Shown: positions 7,501 through 16,204 of the stretch, piece after piece
Layout: each line of letters opens with the position of its first letter
Position numbering within the stretch: the stretch's first letter is position 1
Position numbers and translations under genes: made by a program
Notes under the pieces: model-generated
Database searches by the model: none
The model's input: the letters and a program-made list of their open reading frames with translations, nothing else
Told to the model about the DNA's origin: nothing
From: Christensenella sp. UBA7862
Lineage (GTDB): Bacteria > Bacillota > Clostridia > Christensenellales > UBA1242
Length of the DNA: 64,000 nt
Assembly (NCBI GenBank): GCA_002500135.1
Contig: DLSM01000012.1
Location: 106,029 to 170,028, forward strand
Direction: 5' to 3'

Positions 7501-9600
7501 TTATTTCTCTTTATAATTCAATGCACGAAGGCTGTTTAGAATTGCAATGACTGTTACACCAACATCAGCAATAACTGCACTAAGCATGCCCGTCACACCA
7601 AAAGCCCCAAGTGCAAGGAAAAGAATTTTTACACCAGCGGGAAAAATAATATTTTGCCAAACAATTTTGTGAGTGAATTTGCTTATTTTTATTGCAAGAG
7701 ATATTTTGTTTGGATTGTCGTCTGTAAGAACAATGTCGCTTGCTTCCACACTTGCTGGGTTGCCATTTAGCCCCATGCAAAAGCCCACATCAGAAAGAGT
7801 GAGCGAAGGAGCATCGTTTAGTCCGTCACCAACAAAACCAATAACTTGTTTATTATCTTTCTTTGCATTTTCAAGCCAAAGTGATTTTTCTTGTGGCAAA
7901 AGTTCGCTTTCATAGTGATTTATTCCTAGGCTTGTTGCAAGAGTTTTTACGGTTTGCTTTTTGTCGCCAGAGAGCAAAACTGTTTCAACCCCCATGTTAT
8001 TTAATTCTTCAATTTCCGCTTTGCTTTGTGGTTTTATGCTATCCTGCAAGTGGAACACCGCAAGCAAATTTTCACCTTCATAAAGTTCCACGCTTGTGTC
8101 GGAAAGATTTTTGCCACGTCTGCCCACAAAATACTTTTTCTCATTGTGTTCAAAATACACACCTTCACCCGCCACTTCTTTTATATTTTCACCTTTAGGA
8201 AGTTTTGAGTTCGCTTTATTGCAAATCGCAACTGCAAGTGGGTGTAAGGAATATTGTTCGCCAATGCTTGCAAGAAATAAGGCTTGCTGCTCGTCAATAT
8301 CGCCAAACAAGTCAACTCTTTTTACTTCAAATTTACCTGTTGTGAGTGTTCCCGTTTTGTCAAAAGCAATTTTACTTAACTTTGCACAAAGGTCAAGATA
8401 TGTTGAACCTTTTATCAAAATTCCCTTACTGCTTGCGTTGCCAAGTCCCGAAAAATATGAAAGCGGAACGGAAATTGCAAAGGCACATGGGCAAGAAATT
8501 ACAAGAAAAATAAGTCCACGATAAAGTGCTGTGTTGAAATCTTTTGACACTAAAAATACAATACCAAAAGTTAAAATTGAAAGTGCAATTACACCCAATG
8601 TGTAATACTTCGTCATTTTTGAAATGGCTGTTTCTGTCTTTGATTTCTTGCTTTGATTGTTTTCAATCAGATTTAAAATTTTGCAAACTGTGCTGTCCTT
8701 ATAAGGTGCAATGACTTTGATTTTCAAAACGCCATCAAGAACAATGCTGCCAGACAATATTTCATCTTTTGTTTTTACATGAACTGGCAAACTTTCGCCC
8801 GTCAAACTTTGAGTGTTAAGATTGCAACTGCCCTCAAGCACAACCCCGTCAAGTGGGACACATTCCCCAGGGCGAACGACAATAATTTGTCCCACTTCAA
8901 CTCCCGCTGGAGTCACTCGTTTTTCGCCGTCAGATGTCAAAATATTTGCATAATCTGGCTTAAAATTGGTCATTTTTTCAATGGATTTGCGTGACTTTGC
9001 AACCGCCATATTCTCCAAAATCTTGCCAATGGAATAAAGCCCAATAACCATAATTGCTTCCATATCTTTGCCAATGGCAACAGCCCCTACGACTGATATT
9101 GTAAGAAGCAAATTTTCATTCACCACCCCACGCACAAGAAGTCTGACTGCTTTTATATATGTCTTATATCCAAGGAGCAAAACTGACGACACAAGCAAAG
9201 TCCAGTGCAGCCACACGGGAATGTTTGAAAGCATGCACAGCCCGCCAAGCACTAGCCCTGCAATGAGAAAACATAAATCAAGAATAAACGCCCCATTTGC
9301 AACATTTTTTGACATTTTATTCTCTATTTTGCAACAATCGTCAAGCGACTTATCCACATTTTCTGCACAAGATGTGACATCTTTGTGCAACACAGTCAAC
9401 ACAACATCTGGTTCCAACTTTTTAGTGACCTTTTCAATCTGCTTAAGACCAAGGTCAAAATTATCACTTTCAATGGTCAATTCAGATTTTAAAAAGTCAA
9501 TTTTCGCAAACTGGATATTTTTGCACTTTACATATTGATTTTCAAGCGCCCTAGCACAGTTTGGACAATCCAAGTTTTCAATTTTCAAAAGATACTTCAT
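7501..9600 (-). CDS. Heavy-metal-translocating P1B-type ATPase (CadA/ZntA-like)
   Basis: A 699-aa metal-exporting ATPase. The N-terminal metal-binding domain has DCPNC (Cys12, Cys15). A Cys-rich linker follows (Cys78, Cys89, Cys90). Membrane helices carry the CPC ion-binding motif (about 370-372), the phosphorylation motif is DKTGTLT (Asp414), and GDGLNDAPSL is near the C-terminus. The CPC motif, N-terminal domain and neighbouring CadC-like repressor favour Cd/Zn/Pb export over copper. Transcription begins upstream of the repressor, 3 nt away, making a two-gene operon. Confidence 0.93.
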   Translation of the reverse strand: MKYLLKIENLDCPNCARALENQYVKCKNIQFAKIDFLKSELTIESDNFDLGLKQIEKVTKKLEPDVVLTVLHKDVTSCAENVDKSLDDCCKIENKMSKNVANGAFILDLCFLIAGLVLGGLCMLSNIPVWLHWTLLVSSVLLLGYKTYIKAVRLLVRGVVNENLLLTISVVGAVAIGKDMEAIMVIGLYSIGKILENMAVAKSRKSIEKMTNFKPDYANILTSDGEKRVTPAGVEVGQIIVVRPGECVPLDGVVLEGSCNLNTQSLTGESLPVHVKTKDEILSGSIVLDGVLKIKVIAPYKDSTVCKILNLIENNQSKKSKTETAISKMTKYYTLGVIALSILTFGIVFLVSKDFNTALYRGLIFLVISCPCAFAISVPLSYFSGLGNASSKGILIKGSTYLDLCAKLSKIAFDKTGTLTTGKFEVKRVDLFGDIDEQQALFLASIGEQYSLHPLAVAICNKANSKLPKGENIKEVAGEGVYFEHNEKKYFVGRRGKNLSDTSVELYEGENLLAVFHLQDSIKPQSKAEIEELNNMGVETVLLSGDKKQTVKTLATSLGINHYESELLPQEKSLWLENAKKDNKQVIGFVGDGLNDAPSLTLSDVGFCMGLNGNPASVEASDIVLTDDNPNKISLAIKISKFTHKIVWQNIIFPAGVKILFLALGAFGVTGMLSAVIADVGVTVIAILNSLRALNYKEK

Positions 9601-9603
9601 TTT

Positions 9604-9981
9604 CTAGTCCTTCTTTCCTTCAAATTCTTCTTGAGTGTGTTCCAAGCAGACGTCAAACAGTTCTTTCACATGTTCGTCTGCCAAACTATACCAAACTTCT
9701 TTTCCCAGCTTTCTGCTTTTTATCAAATTGAGTTCCCGCAAGTTTTTGAGTTGATGAGAAATTGCAGATTTCGTCATGTTCAAAATGTAAGATATGTCGC
9801 ACACGCAAAGTTCATTTCCCACCAAAAGATTTATTATCTTTAGCCTTGTGCTGTCACTCATTGCCTTGTAAAAATCCGCCATAAAAATAAGTCGGTCGTC
9901 ATCTAGCAAATGATTTTTCGCCACTTCAACCTTTTCAACATGAATACACGAGCAATCACATTCCATTCTATTTTGTGTCAT
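9604..9981 (-). CDS. ArsR/SmtB-family metal-sensing repressor (CadC-like)
   Basis: A 125-aa winged-helix repressor. The N-terminus has a CDCSC cluster and the start of the wing domain has ELCVCD, the alpha3/alphaN thiolate pattern of CadC-type Cd/Pb/Zn sensors. The recognition helix region is TKSAISHQLKNL. The ATG at 9981 is chosen because AAAGGAG lies 6 nt upstream; earlier in-frame starts lack a site. It would repress its own operon, including the ATPase, until metal binds. The two operators at 10075-10126 fit this. Confidence 0.92.
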   Translation of the reverse strand: MTQNRMECDCSCIHVEKVEVAKNHLLDDDRLIFMADFYKAMSDSTRLKIINLLVGNELCVCDISYILNMTKSAISHQLKNLRELNLIKSRKLGKEVWYSLADEHVKELFDVCLEHTQEEFEGKKD

Positions 9982-10060
9982 TTCTTCTCCTTTAAAACAT
10001 TGTTTACTTGCAAAACCGCTTTTAAATATCATTTTCCACAATTTTGCCCATTTACACAAC

Positions 10061-10133
10061 ATTATACGCAATAATTGAATAATCGTTCAACTATTACACT
10101 GTTATTATAATTGAATATTCATTCAACTGTCAA
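10061..10133 (-). promoter_or_regulatory. Double promoter with two ArsR-type operators
   Basis: Reading leftward, the upstream promoter is TTGACA (10128-10133), an 18-nt spacer and TATAAT (10104-10109). Its spacer contains operator TTGAA-N6-TTCAA (10111-10126). A second promoter candidate is TTGAAC (10085-10090), 18 nt and TATAAT (10061-10066), overlapped by a second copy of the operator (10075-10090). The two operators are 36 bp apart centre to centre. Occupancy of either would block polymerase at the metal-export operon. Confidence 0.82.
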
Positions 10134-10167
10134 GCAAAAAACAAAAATAGTTGAAAAAAATTTTCAA

Positions 10168-11406
10168 CTATCTTGCTGGCTCTGGGGCTTCATTATGCAT
10201 TTGAGCATCATATGCCATAATTTGTTTTACCAAAACCTTATTTAATTTTCTTATTGGGAAAGATACAATGTGAGTTAAGTCGTCTGCATTTCTGCCATCA
10301 TAAAATTCAACAGTCGCCTCTTCTTTTGGATTTATGAAAAACCTTCCATGCGCAATAGAATTTCTGATATGATTTGCTGCACTAACTTCCATTTTGCACC
10401 CGCCTCGTTTTAAAATGTCGCAAAACTCTTCTTTGCTAACAGTTGTGGCAATGTTGCCAAAAGTTGCAATAAGCAGATTATGAACAATATCTGTATAAGA
10501 ATTGACAATCGCTCCCTCTTGCATTGCCACCCCATTATACTTAAGAAATTTATAAAAATATGCTTCAAATTGAATAAATGTCATGTTAACATTTTCTTTC
10601 AAACATCTAAGATACGTGGCCGCTCTTAAACAGGCAATAAAATTGTTATATTCATTTGCCTTAAATGGAATTCTGGATAAGAAGAAAACAGGATTAGCCG
10701 ACCCTACTGAATACGCACAGTCAATGACCTCATTATTTGAATAAAAATAGTTTAAGAAGGCTTCTTTTTGGTGCATATCAAGTTTAACTGGTTTTCCATT
10801 TCTCTCAAGCTTTAAATAATCGTTTAGATTTCTTTCGTTCAAAGACCTTTTGTCCACAGCTTTTTGAAGATCGGGTCTTTCTCTGAAGTTATACATTGAG
10901 CCAGCCAAATTGAAATTAAATACAGAAATAATTGTTCTCATTTCTTGGTCAGAAAGCAATAACTGAATTTCAGGTTGTCCTTTTGGTTTAAGTTTCAAAC
11001 TAAATTCCCCTGGGCTGACAAACTGAAAATTTGGGTGGTCTGTGTCAGTATGAACCATCGCCTCACGAATCATCTTATAAAGTTGAGAATAACCTATTGT
11101 TTTATTTTGCAAATTAACTTTCTTTTTAATCTCCTTCAGTTCGTCTTTTCTGTCGGGCAGTGATTCATCCAATTTCAAACTCTTAAACATTTCCGATTGG
11201 CATACAAGAGCCATTTTTGTAAAACATGAAATGGCAACTGGAAAAATCTCAGAAATAAACTGGTCAACACTGCTTGAAGAGAATGTATTATCAAGAGTCT
11301 CTTGTGCCGCTTGCACAAAAGTTTTACTATCACTTGTCATAAATCTTGTCAAAGATTGCTCCATGTATTTTGAATACAATGTTAAAACATAACTACTATC
11401 ATCCAT
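10168..11406 (-). CDS. Uncharacterised protein with two HEPN-like R-x4-H motifs
   Basis: A 412-aa soluble protein of unknown family. Two segments fit the HEPN RNase signature R-x4-H: REAMVH at residues 114-119 and RNSIAH at 348-353, each in a helical context. HEPN proteins are metal-independent RNases or toxin partners, usually acting as dimers, so a protein with two motifs could form an internal pair. No partner gene (for example a nucleotidyltransferase) adjoins it. It lies just outside element 1. Function is inferred from motifs only. Confidence 0.5.
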   Translation of the reverse strand: MDDSSYVLTLYSKYMEQSLTRFMTSDSKTFVQAAQETLDNTFSSSSVDQFISEIFPVAISCFTKMALVCQSEMFKSLKLDESLPDRKDELKEIKKKVNLQNKTIGYSQLYKMIREAMVHTDTDHPNFQFVSPGEFSLKLKPKGQPEIQLLLSDQEMRTIISVFNFNLAGSMYNFRERPDLQKAVDKRSLNERNLNDYLKLERNGKPVKLDMHQKEAFLNYFYSNNEVIDCAYSVGSANPVFFLSRIPFKANEYNNFIACLRAATYLRCLKENVNMTFIQFEAYFYKFLKYNGVAMQEGAIVNSYTDIVHNLLIATFGNIATTVSKEEFCDILKRGGCKMEVSAANHIRNSIAHGRFFINPKEEATVEFYDGRNADDLTHIVSFPIRKLNKVLVKQIMAYDAQMHNEAPEPAR

Positions 11407-11502
11407 ATTTTTATTGTATCACAACTTTAAGAAGATGTCAAATTTGTCCAGTCATTAGCCCAAATACCCTTTTAACAGTTCATCAACAAAAACTCTTCTA
11501 GA

Positions 11503-11529
11503 AACAAAAAAGCCTTTTTGAAAAAGACT
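11503..11529 (-). terminator. Terminator of the original tRNA-Arg(ACG) gene
   Basis: AGCCTTTTT (11511-11519) pairs with AAAAAGACT (11521-11529), with a run of T on the minus strand. It sits 15 nt beyond the CCA end of the 3' tRNA half, as expected for the terminator of the intact ancestral gene. Confidence 0.6.
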
Positions 11530-11543
11530 TCTTCTACATTGTT

Positions 11544-11588
11544 TGGTGCGACCATAGGGACTCGAACCCCAAACCTTCACGTCCGTAG
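11544..11588 (-). pseudogene. 3' half of host tRNA-Arg(ACG), element 1 attL
   Basis: The minus strand reads from the anticodon loop CTACGGA (11582-11588) through the 3' anticodon strand CGTGA, a T-arm with TTCGAGT, acceptor strand TGGTCGC and an encoded ACCA. The sequence 5' of the loop does not pair with it. The matching 5' half is at 25952-25990. Joined at the loop they give a 77-nt tRNA with 7/7 acceptor pairs (one G-T) and 5/5 anticodon-stem pairs. Confidence 0.9.
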
Positions 11589-11692
11589 GAACAAGGTCAG
11601 TTTTTCGTTCCTTATTAACACCACATTTTACCTGATTTTCATTATCATTTTTTACACTTGTTATTTTTCAGAATTGCAAGTATTTTAACTAG

Positions 11693-11804
11693 TTCGTGAA
11701 ATAATTCGTAAAATTTTGATAATGAGTAATAACGAATATTTTTTAAAAGCAAGTTTTTTTGAACTTGCATTTTTTTCACATTTTCACGACAGGTTTTCGT
11801 GAAT
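11693..11804. repeat. Left-end arm-type sites of element 1 (TTCGTGAA repeats)
   Basis: TTCGTGAAA at 11693-11701, TTCGTAAAA at 11705-11713, the reverse complement TTTTCACGA at 11781-11789 and TTCGTGAAT at 11796-11804. The same motif recurs at the right end (25613-25760). These are candidate binding sites for the N-terminal domain of the integrase. Confidence 0.6.
11749..11778 (+). terminator. Hairpin with T run inside element 1 left end
   Basis: GCAAGTT (11749-11755) pairs with AACTTGC (11762-11768), followed by seven T. It looks like a Rho-independent terminator that would block rightward read-through from the host into the element. Confidence 0.6.
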
Positions 11805-11896
11805 AAATGCTCAATTACATTCAAATTAACTTCAAATTTATTATATAAGAAAAATCAAAACTTGTCAAGTTTATATGACGAAAGGAGCAAATTTAA

Positions 11897-12787
11897 ATGA
11901 ACAAAGATGAAAATTCAATTACATTAAGACAAGATAGTGATTTCGTTGCAAATGTTATTAAATATGGTGGAAGACCAGCAAGTCAAACAGACATAGACAA
12001 AAACTATGTTATAGTGGACGACAAAGGAAATTTTAAGTTGAAACTCACAAAAAGAAATAGATTAAAGGCTTCAAACAAATTGTTCTTAATTATGATTTTA
12101 TCAAAATTAAGTAAAAATGGTGTTGAAAACTATTACGATAAACCACTAACATTAGGTTTAAAGGAATATTCGACTTATAGAAATATAACAACCGATAAGG
12201 CAAGGTCAAAACTTAAAGATGATATGTCTACTTTATATGATATGAGTGTTGAGTTGAAGATTCTTTCAAAAAACAAGAAAGAAATATTAGGCTCAGTAGA
12301 TTTTCGTATTCTTAGTGCAAAGGCAACTATTAAAATGAATCAAGTGTATATTTGGTTCACAGATAAGTTTTTAGACTTTTATAAAAGAGTTAAAACAATT
12401 ATGCCACTACCGAAAGAAATATTTATGGTTAAAGTAAAGGACAATCCTAACACCTTTGATATGTTTATGAAATTACTTATGCACTACAATATCAATAACA
12501 ACAAAAACAATAAAAACAAAAATGTTTTAAGTGTCAACACATTACTAGAATATTGTTCTGCTATTCCAAGATATGATGAAGATATAAAGAAAAATGGTGG
12601 TATGACCCAAAGAATAATTAAACCATTTATTAGAGATTTAAATGCAATCAACATAATCGAATGGTATTTTTTGGATAATGAAAACAATATAAAAACACCA
12701 AATGATATTAAGAACTATTACGATTTTATAGATTTAAAAGTTGTTTGGAGTTGGAAAAGAGAAATTTTTAATGAATTAACTGCATAA
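11897..12787 (+). CDS. Replication-initiator-like protein of element 1
   Basis: A 296-aa basic protein resembling Rep-type initiators of plasmids and phage-like islands. Two winged-helix-like halves are suggested: about 50-150, with many basic residues around SNKLFLIMILSKL, and about 180-290. An Asn/Lys-rich linker lies between them. It is the first gene after the left end, is followed by a repeat-rich intergenic region and then the primase-helicase, an order typical of Rep-ori-primase modules. AAAGGAG precedes the ATG. Family membership is inferred from size, basicity and context. Confidence 0.55.
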   Translation: MNKDENSITLRQDSDFVANVIKYGGRPASQTDIDKNYVIVDDKGNFKLKLTKRNRLKASNKLFLIMILSKLSKNGVENYYDKPLTLGLKEYSTYRNITTDKARSKLKDDMSTLYDMSVELKILSKNKKEILGSVDFRILSAKATIKMNQVYIWFTDKFLDFYKRVKTIMPLPKEIFMVKVKDNPNTFDMFMKLLMHYNINNNKNNKNKNVLSVNTLLEYCSAIPRYDEDIKKNGGMTQRIIKPFIRDLNAINIIEWYFLDNENNIKTPNDIKNYYDFIDLKVVWSWKREIFNELTA

Positions 12788-12797
12788 AAGTTGCCTT

Positions 12798-12989
12798 TCT
12801 CTTATGTAAACTTATTAAAAAGATTGTGAAAAGTAATTAAAAGTTTATGAAAAGCGACTTATCTCTTATGTGAACCAATGGTAAAACCCTTATAAAATAA
12901 GCAATTTAAAGGGGTTGAAAAATTCAATATATTTAAAATATATAAAATATTTAAGCGAATTGGCTCATTAAAAAGTTGAGCTATTCGCT
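12798..12989 (+). other. Candidate replication origin or leader of element 1
   Basis: Between rep and primase. It has two direct copies of TCTCTTATGT (12798-12807, 12862-12871), related GTGAAAAG and ATGAAAAG copies between them, a very AT-rich stretch (12920-12955) and a strong hairpin. The hairpin pairs AGCGAAT at 12954-12960 with ATTCGCT at 12983-12989, and its inner arms also pair. Iterons, an AT-rich tract and a hairpin are usual origin parts. Confidence 0.45.
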
Positions 12990-13030
12990 ATTAAATCAAT
13001 AAAAACAAAAAATTAAAGGAGATTTAAACG

Positions 13031-14932
13031 ATGACATATAGTCAAAATGATATTGATATGGTAAAACCATACATAGAAAGTTATTTGATAGGAAAAGGAA
13101 TTGATATAAATAGGAATTTCAGGTGTTTAGACCCAGAACACGGAGATAAAAACCCATCTATGAGTTATGATAAGAATAATTTTGTTGTTCATTGTTTTGG
13201 TTGTAAAAAAACTTATGACATATTTGGCTTGATTGGTTTAGATTATAATTTAAATAATTCAGACGCTTTTATTAAAACAATGGAATTATATGCACCTAGA
13301 CAAATAGCAGAAAGAAAACTAGTTGAAAATAAACAACAAGAAAAGATTAAAAAAGATTTTAGCGAAAAATACAAAGTGTGGCATAATGATTTACTTGCAA
13401 ACGAGCAAGCACTGAACTATATTCTATCTCGCAAAATAGATAAAGAATTGATAGAAAGATTTAATCTAGGGTTTGATAAAGAACATAATACAATAGTTTT
13501 TCCAAAAACAAATTTTACATATAGTGCAAGAACGATAGATAAAAAACAACATTTTAAACAAGGCGAAAGCACAATTTTTAACCAATCTGCATTATATAAC
13601 GACAAGAACTATTGCATTATAACGGAAGGCGAATTTGATTGTTTAAGTTGTGAAAGTTTAGGCTATAATGCGATAGGTCTTGGCGGAGTTTCACTAATCA
13701 ACAAATTTGTTGAAAGCAATCCACCAAAAGAAAAAGTATATATTTTAATGTTAGATAATGATGATACTGGTAAAACTGCCACAACAGACCTTATCCACCT
13801 ATTACAAGCACGAGATTTAAGGTGTATCGCATTTGATTATACCAAGCACTATAAAGACCCTAACGAATGTTTAACTAATGATTTTGAATGGTTTAACAAG
13901 GAAATTCAAGGGGTTGTAGAAAATGCAGAAAGTTTAATAAATGAAGATGAAGAAAATACTAGAAAAGAATACGAGAAAGAAAGTTGTTTAAGCAAACTTG
14001 AAAAGTTAAATCAATTTATAGAAAACACAAAAGACTTTATTCCTTACTCTACTGGCTTTAAGTCATTGGATAGTGTTTTATGTGGTGGACTATATTCGGG
14101 TCTTATTTGTTTAGGTGCTCCGTCATCAACTGGCAAGACAACATTTGCTTTACAAATTGCCGATAACATTGCAAAAAACGGACAAGATGTCTTGTTCATT
14201 TCTCTTGAAATGCCAGAGTTGGAACTCATGTGTAAGTCATTGTCTAGGTTAACTTTTGAAAATGAAAACGATAGGCTTGTTCCCAAAAGTATGAATGATA
14301 TTTTGTATGGTTTTCACTATCAACATTATAGAGAGAATGAACTAAAAAGTATAGAAGCAAGTAAAGAAGAATATTCAAAATTTGCAAACAATTTATTCAT
14401 AAAAGAATGTCAGTCTATAAATGTTAATCAAATAAGAGAAATTATAGAAAAACACATAAAAATTAGAAAGAAAAAACCAGTTGTGTTTATTGACTATCTT
14501 CAAATAATCGCACCAGTCGATAGTAAGCAAGATATAAGAATGGTTGTAGATTATAATGTTAGTGAATTAAAAAGATTAGCGAGAGAATTTGTTATTCCTA
14601 TTGTAGCAATAAGTTCAGTTAATAGACAAAGCTATAAAGATAAAATGGATATGACTGCTTTTAAAGAAAGTGGTGGCATTGAGTTTGGTGCAGATATATT
14701 GCTATCTTTACAATTTACAAACATAGGACAAAAAGGGTTCGACCTTGAAGAAGCAAAAAGAAGCGACCCAAGAAAAATTACATTAAGTGTGTTAAAAAAT
14801 AGAAATGGAATCACTGGAAAAGGGGCATATTTCGAGTATAAACCCGTGTATAATTGCTTTAAAGAAAGTGATGAACAAGCATTTGATTTGAAAGATACTA
14901 AGAGTAGTGAGAGAAATCAAAACATTTTTTAA
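13031..14932 (+). CDS. Bifunctional primase-helicase (DnaG/DnaB fusion type)
   Basis: A 633-aa protein of the phage T7 gp4 type. The N-terminal CHC2 zinc finger has Cys32, His37, Cys55 and Cys58. The TOPRIM primase core has EGE (199-201) and DNDDTGK (242-248). The C-terminal RecA-like DnaB helicase has Walker A GAPSSTGKTT (362-371), FISLEMP and the Walker B-like FIDYLQII. It would prime and unwind element DNA when the element excises and replicates. AAAGGAG lies upstream. It shows that the element can direct much of its own replication. Confidence 0.92.
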   Translation: MTYSQNDIDMVKPYIESYLIGKGIDINRNFRCLDPEHGDKNPSMSYDKNNFVVHCFGCKKTYDIFGLIGLDYNLNNSDAFIKTMELYAPRQIAERKLVENKQQEKIKKDFSEKYKVWHNDLLANEQALNYILSRKIDKELIERFNLGFDKEHNTIVFPKTNFTYSARTIDKKQHFKQGESTIFNQSALYNDKNYCIITEGEFDCLSCESLGYNAIGLGGVSLINKFVESNPPKEKVYILMLDNDDTGKTATTDLIHLLQARDLRCIAFDYTKHYKDPNECLTNDFEWFNKEIQGVVENAESLINEDEENTRKEYEKESCLSKLEKLNQFIENTKDFIPYSTGFKSLDSVLCGGLYSGLICLGAPSSTGKTTFALQIADNIAKNGQDVLFISLEMPELELMCKSLSRLTFENENDRLVPKSMNDILYGFHYQHYRENELKSIEASKEEYSKFANNLFIKECQSINVNQIREIIEKHIKIRKKKPVVFIDYLQIIAPVDSKQDIRMVVDYNVSELKRLAREFVIPIVAISSVNRQSYKDKMDMTAFKESGGIEFGADILLSLQFTNIGQKGFDLEEAKRSDPRKITLSVLKNRNGITGKGAYFEYKPVYNCFKESDEQAFDLKDTKSSERNQNIF

Positions 14933-15012
14933 CAGAATACTCCACTCTTAAAGTAAAAATATAGTGGCTATAATTTGTGTATCAATCAAAGGAACGGTTG
15001 AATGGTGGAATT

Positions 15013-15213
15013 ATGGCAAATAAGGTTAAAGCGAAAGCAGATTTAAGATATGTTGAAATAAAGTTTTTTAAAAATTCAGAAGATAAAAAAGAGCATACTT
15101 GCTTTTTAAGGCTAAATACATTGAAAGATAGTTTAAAAAAGTTTGACGAGTATGCTCCTAATAGAATTATTACAAATATTGAAGTGTTATGCTCCATAGA
15201 AATTGAGTTGTAA
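15013..15213 (+). CDS. Small hypothetical protein
   Basis: A 66-aa basic N-terminus followed by alternating hydrophobic and charged residues, with no recognised domain. The ATG at 15013 is preceded by GGTGG; an earlier in-frame start at 14977 is less likely. A TATAAT at about 14969 gives it its own promoter. The stop codon lies in the stem of the terminator at 15205-15235. Confidence 0.5.
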   Translation: MANKVKAKADLRYVEIKFFKNSEDKKEHTCFLRLNTLKDSLKKFDEYAPNRIITNIEVLCSIEIEL

Positions 15214-15235
15214 GAAAGTTTACAACTCTTTTTTT
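15205..15235 (+). terminator. Rho-independent terminator between convergent genes
   Basis: GAGTTGTAA (15205-15213) pairs with TTACAACTC (15220-15228), followed by seven T. Confidence 0.8.
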
Positions 15236-15687
15236 GTGCCAAAATTTATATAATCTTTTTTCTTTTTATTTGCATATTCTAGCATTTTGCAAGCACCACC
15301 CCAAGAGTGATTCACATAAAACATTATGTAATCGCTATTGTTTACTATCCACTCGTTTCGCTTTAAAATTGCAAACTTTTTAGGCACATTTTCGATAGGT
15401 GGAAAAAGTAAGTCATCATAAGTCTTTTTGATATAATCTTTATCCATATCATCAAACTTTTTATCAAGGTAAGCAAGGACTAAATAAGATTTAATTTGTG
15501 GATATATAGGTTTTAGTTCTCTTAAAAATCTTGCACAAGTTATATCAAAACCACCGTAACCACCAAGAAGAAAGTCTGTGATACCCATATTCTCCACACA
15601 ATTGATTATTTCGCTTTTTATCCTACATTCCAAATCACTATTAGACCAAAAATCACTATGTCCAAACAAACTACAATATTTACTCAT
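15220..15687 (-). CDS. SLOG-family nucleotide-binding protein (YpsA/YoqJ-like)
   Basis: A 155-aa Rossmann-like protein with an N-terminal FGHSDF, a glycine-rich GGYGGFD loop and a C-terminal NHSWGGA patch, the pattern of the DUF1273/YoqJ branch of SLOG proteins. The superfamily binds nucleotides or nucleotide-derived signals and often appears in phage and defence contexts. The ATG at 15687 has AAGGAG 6 nt upstream. It is divergent from the HTH gene at 15848, and an inverted repeat between them may regulate both. Confidence 0.65.
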   Translation of the reverse strand: MSKYCSLFGHSDFWSNSDLECRIKSEIINCVENMGITDFLLGGYGGFDITCARFLRELKPIYPQIKSYLVLAYLDKKFDDMDKDYIKKTYDDLLFPPIENVPKKFAILKRNEWIVNNSDYIMFYVNHSWGGACKMLEYANKKKKDYINFGTKKEL

Positions 15688-15717
15688 AAAAATCTCCTTA
15701 AATTTATTGCAACACGC

Positions 15718-15736
15718 CAATACAAATATCGTATTG
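15718..15736. promoter_or_regulatory. Inverted repeat between divergent genes
   Basis: CAATAC (15718-15723), a 7-nt spacer and GTATTG (15731-15736). It lies 30 nt upstream of the SLOG start and about 110 nt from the HTH start, a reasonable operator position. Confidence 0.45.
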
Positions 15737-15847
15737 CAGTTTAATTATAGGATATTTGAGTTTTTATCGCAACTTTTTACCGTGTTTACACACGCTAAAT
15801 ATAAAAAGGTAGTTTGATAAAATTATAAACATAAGTGAGGTGGTTAT

Positions 15848-16090
15848 ATGACAACACAAAAGGCAGTTGCATTAAGAGTTTCAAATTTGTTAGTAAAAAA
15901 CCATTTAACACAATATGCTTTATGTAAAAAGATTGCAATGCCAGAAGAAACTTTGCGTTCAATTATAGATGAGAGATATAAAACAGTTAAGCTTGATACA
16001 ATTATTTTGATTTGTGATGGTTTTGATATTTCTCTGCAAGAGTTCTTTAATGATGATTTGTTTAAAAGAGAAAATTTAGAAGTAGAATAA
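15848..16090 (+). CDS. Small XRE-type DNA-binding protein
   Basis: An 80-aa single HTH domain (NHLTQYALCKKIAMPEETLRSII) with a conserved tail ending in an acidic stretch. It matches the architecture of the chromosomal protein at 61617-61862. Proteins of this size act as Cro-like repressors. GTGAGGTGG precedes the ATG. It may control the genes that follow or the divergent SLOG gene. Confidence 0.8.
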   Translation: MTTQKAVALRVSNLLVKNHLTQYALCKKIAMPEETLRSIIDERYKTVKLDTIILICDGFDISLQEFFNDDLFKRENLEVE

Positions 16091-16204
16091 AAGGTGGCGG
16101 AATGCTAAAAAATAGATGTTGTATAGAAATATGCGACATTTATTTTTGTTTTGTTTGTTTTTATCTGTTTTATATGATATAATATGCTCTATAAGGAGTA
16201 TATT

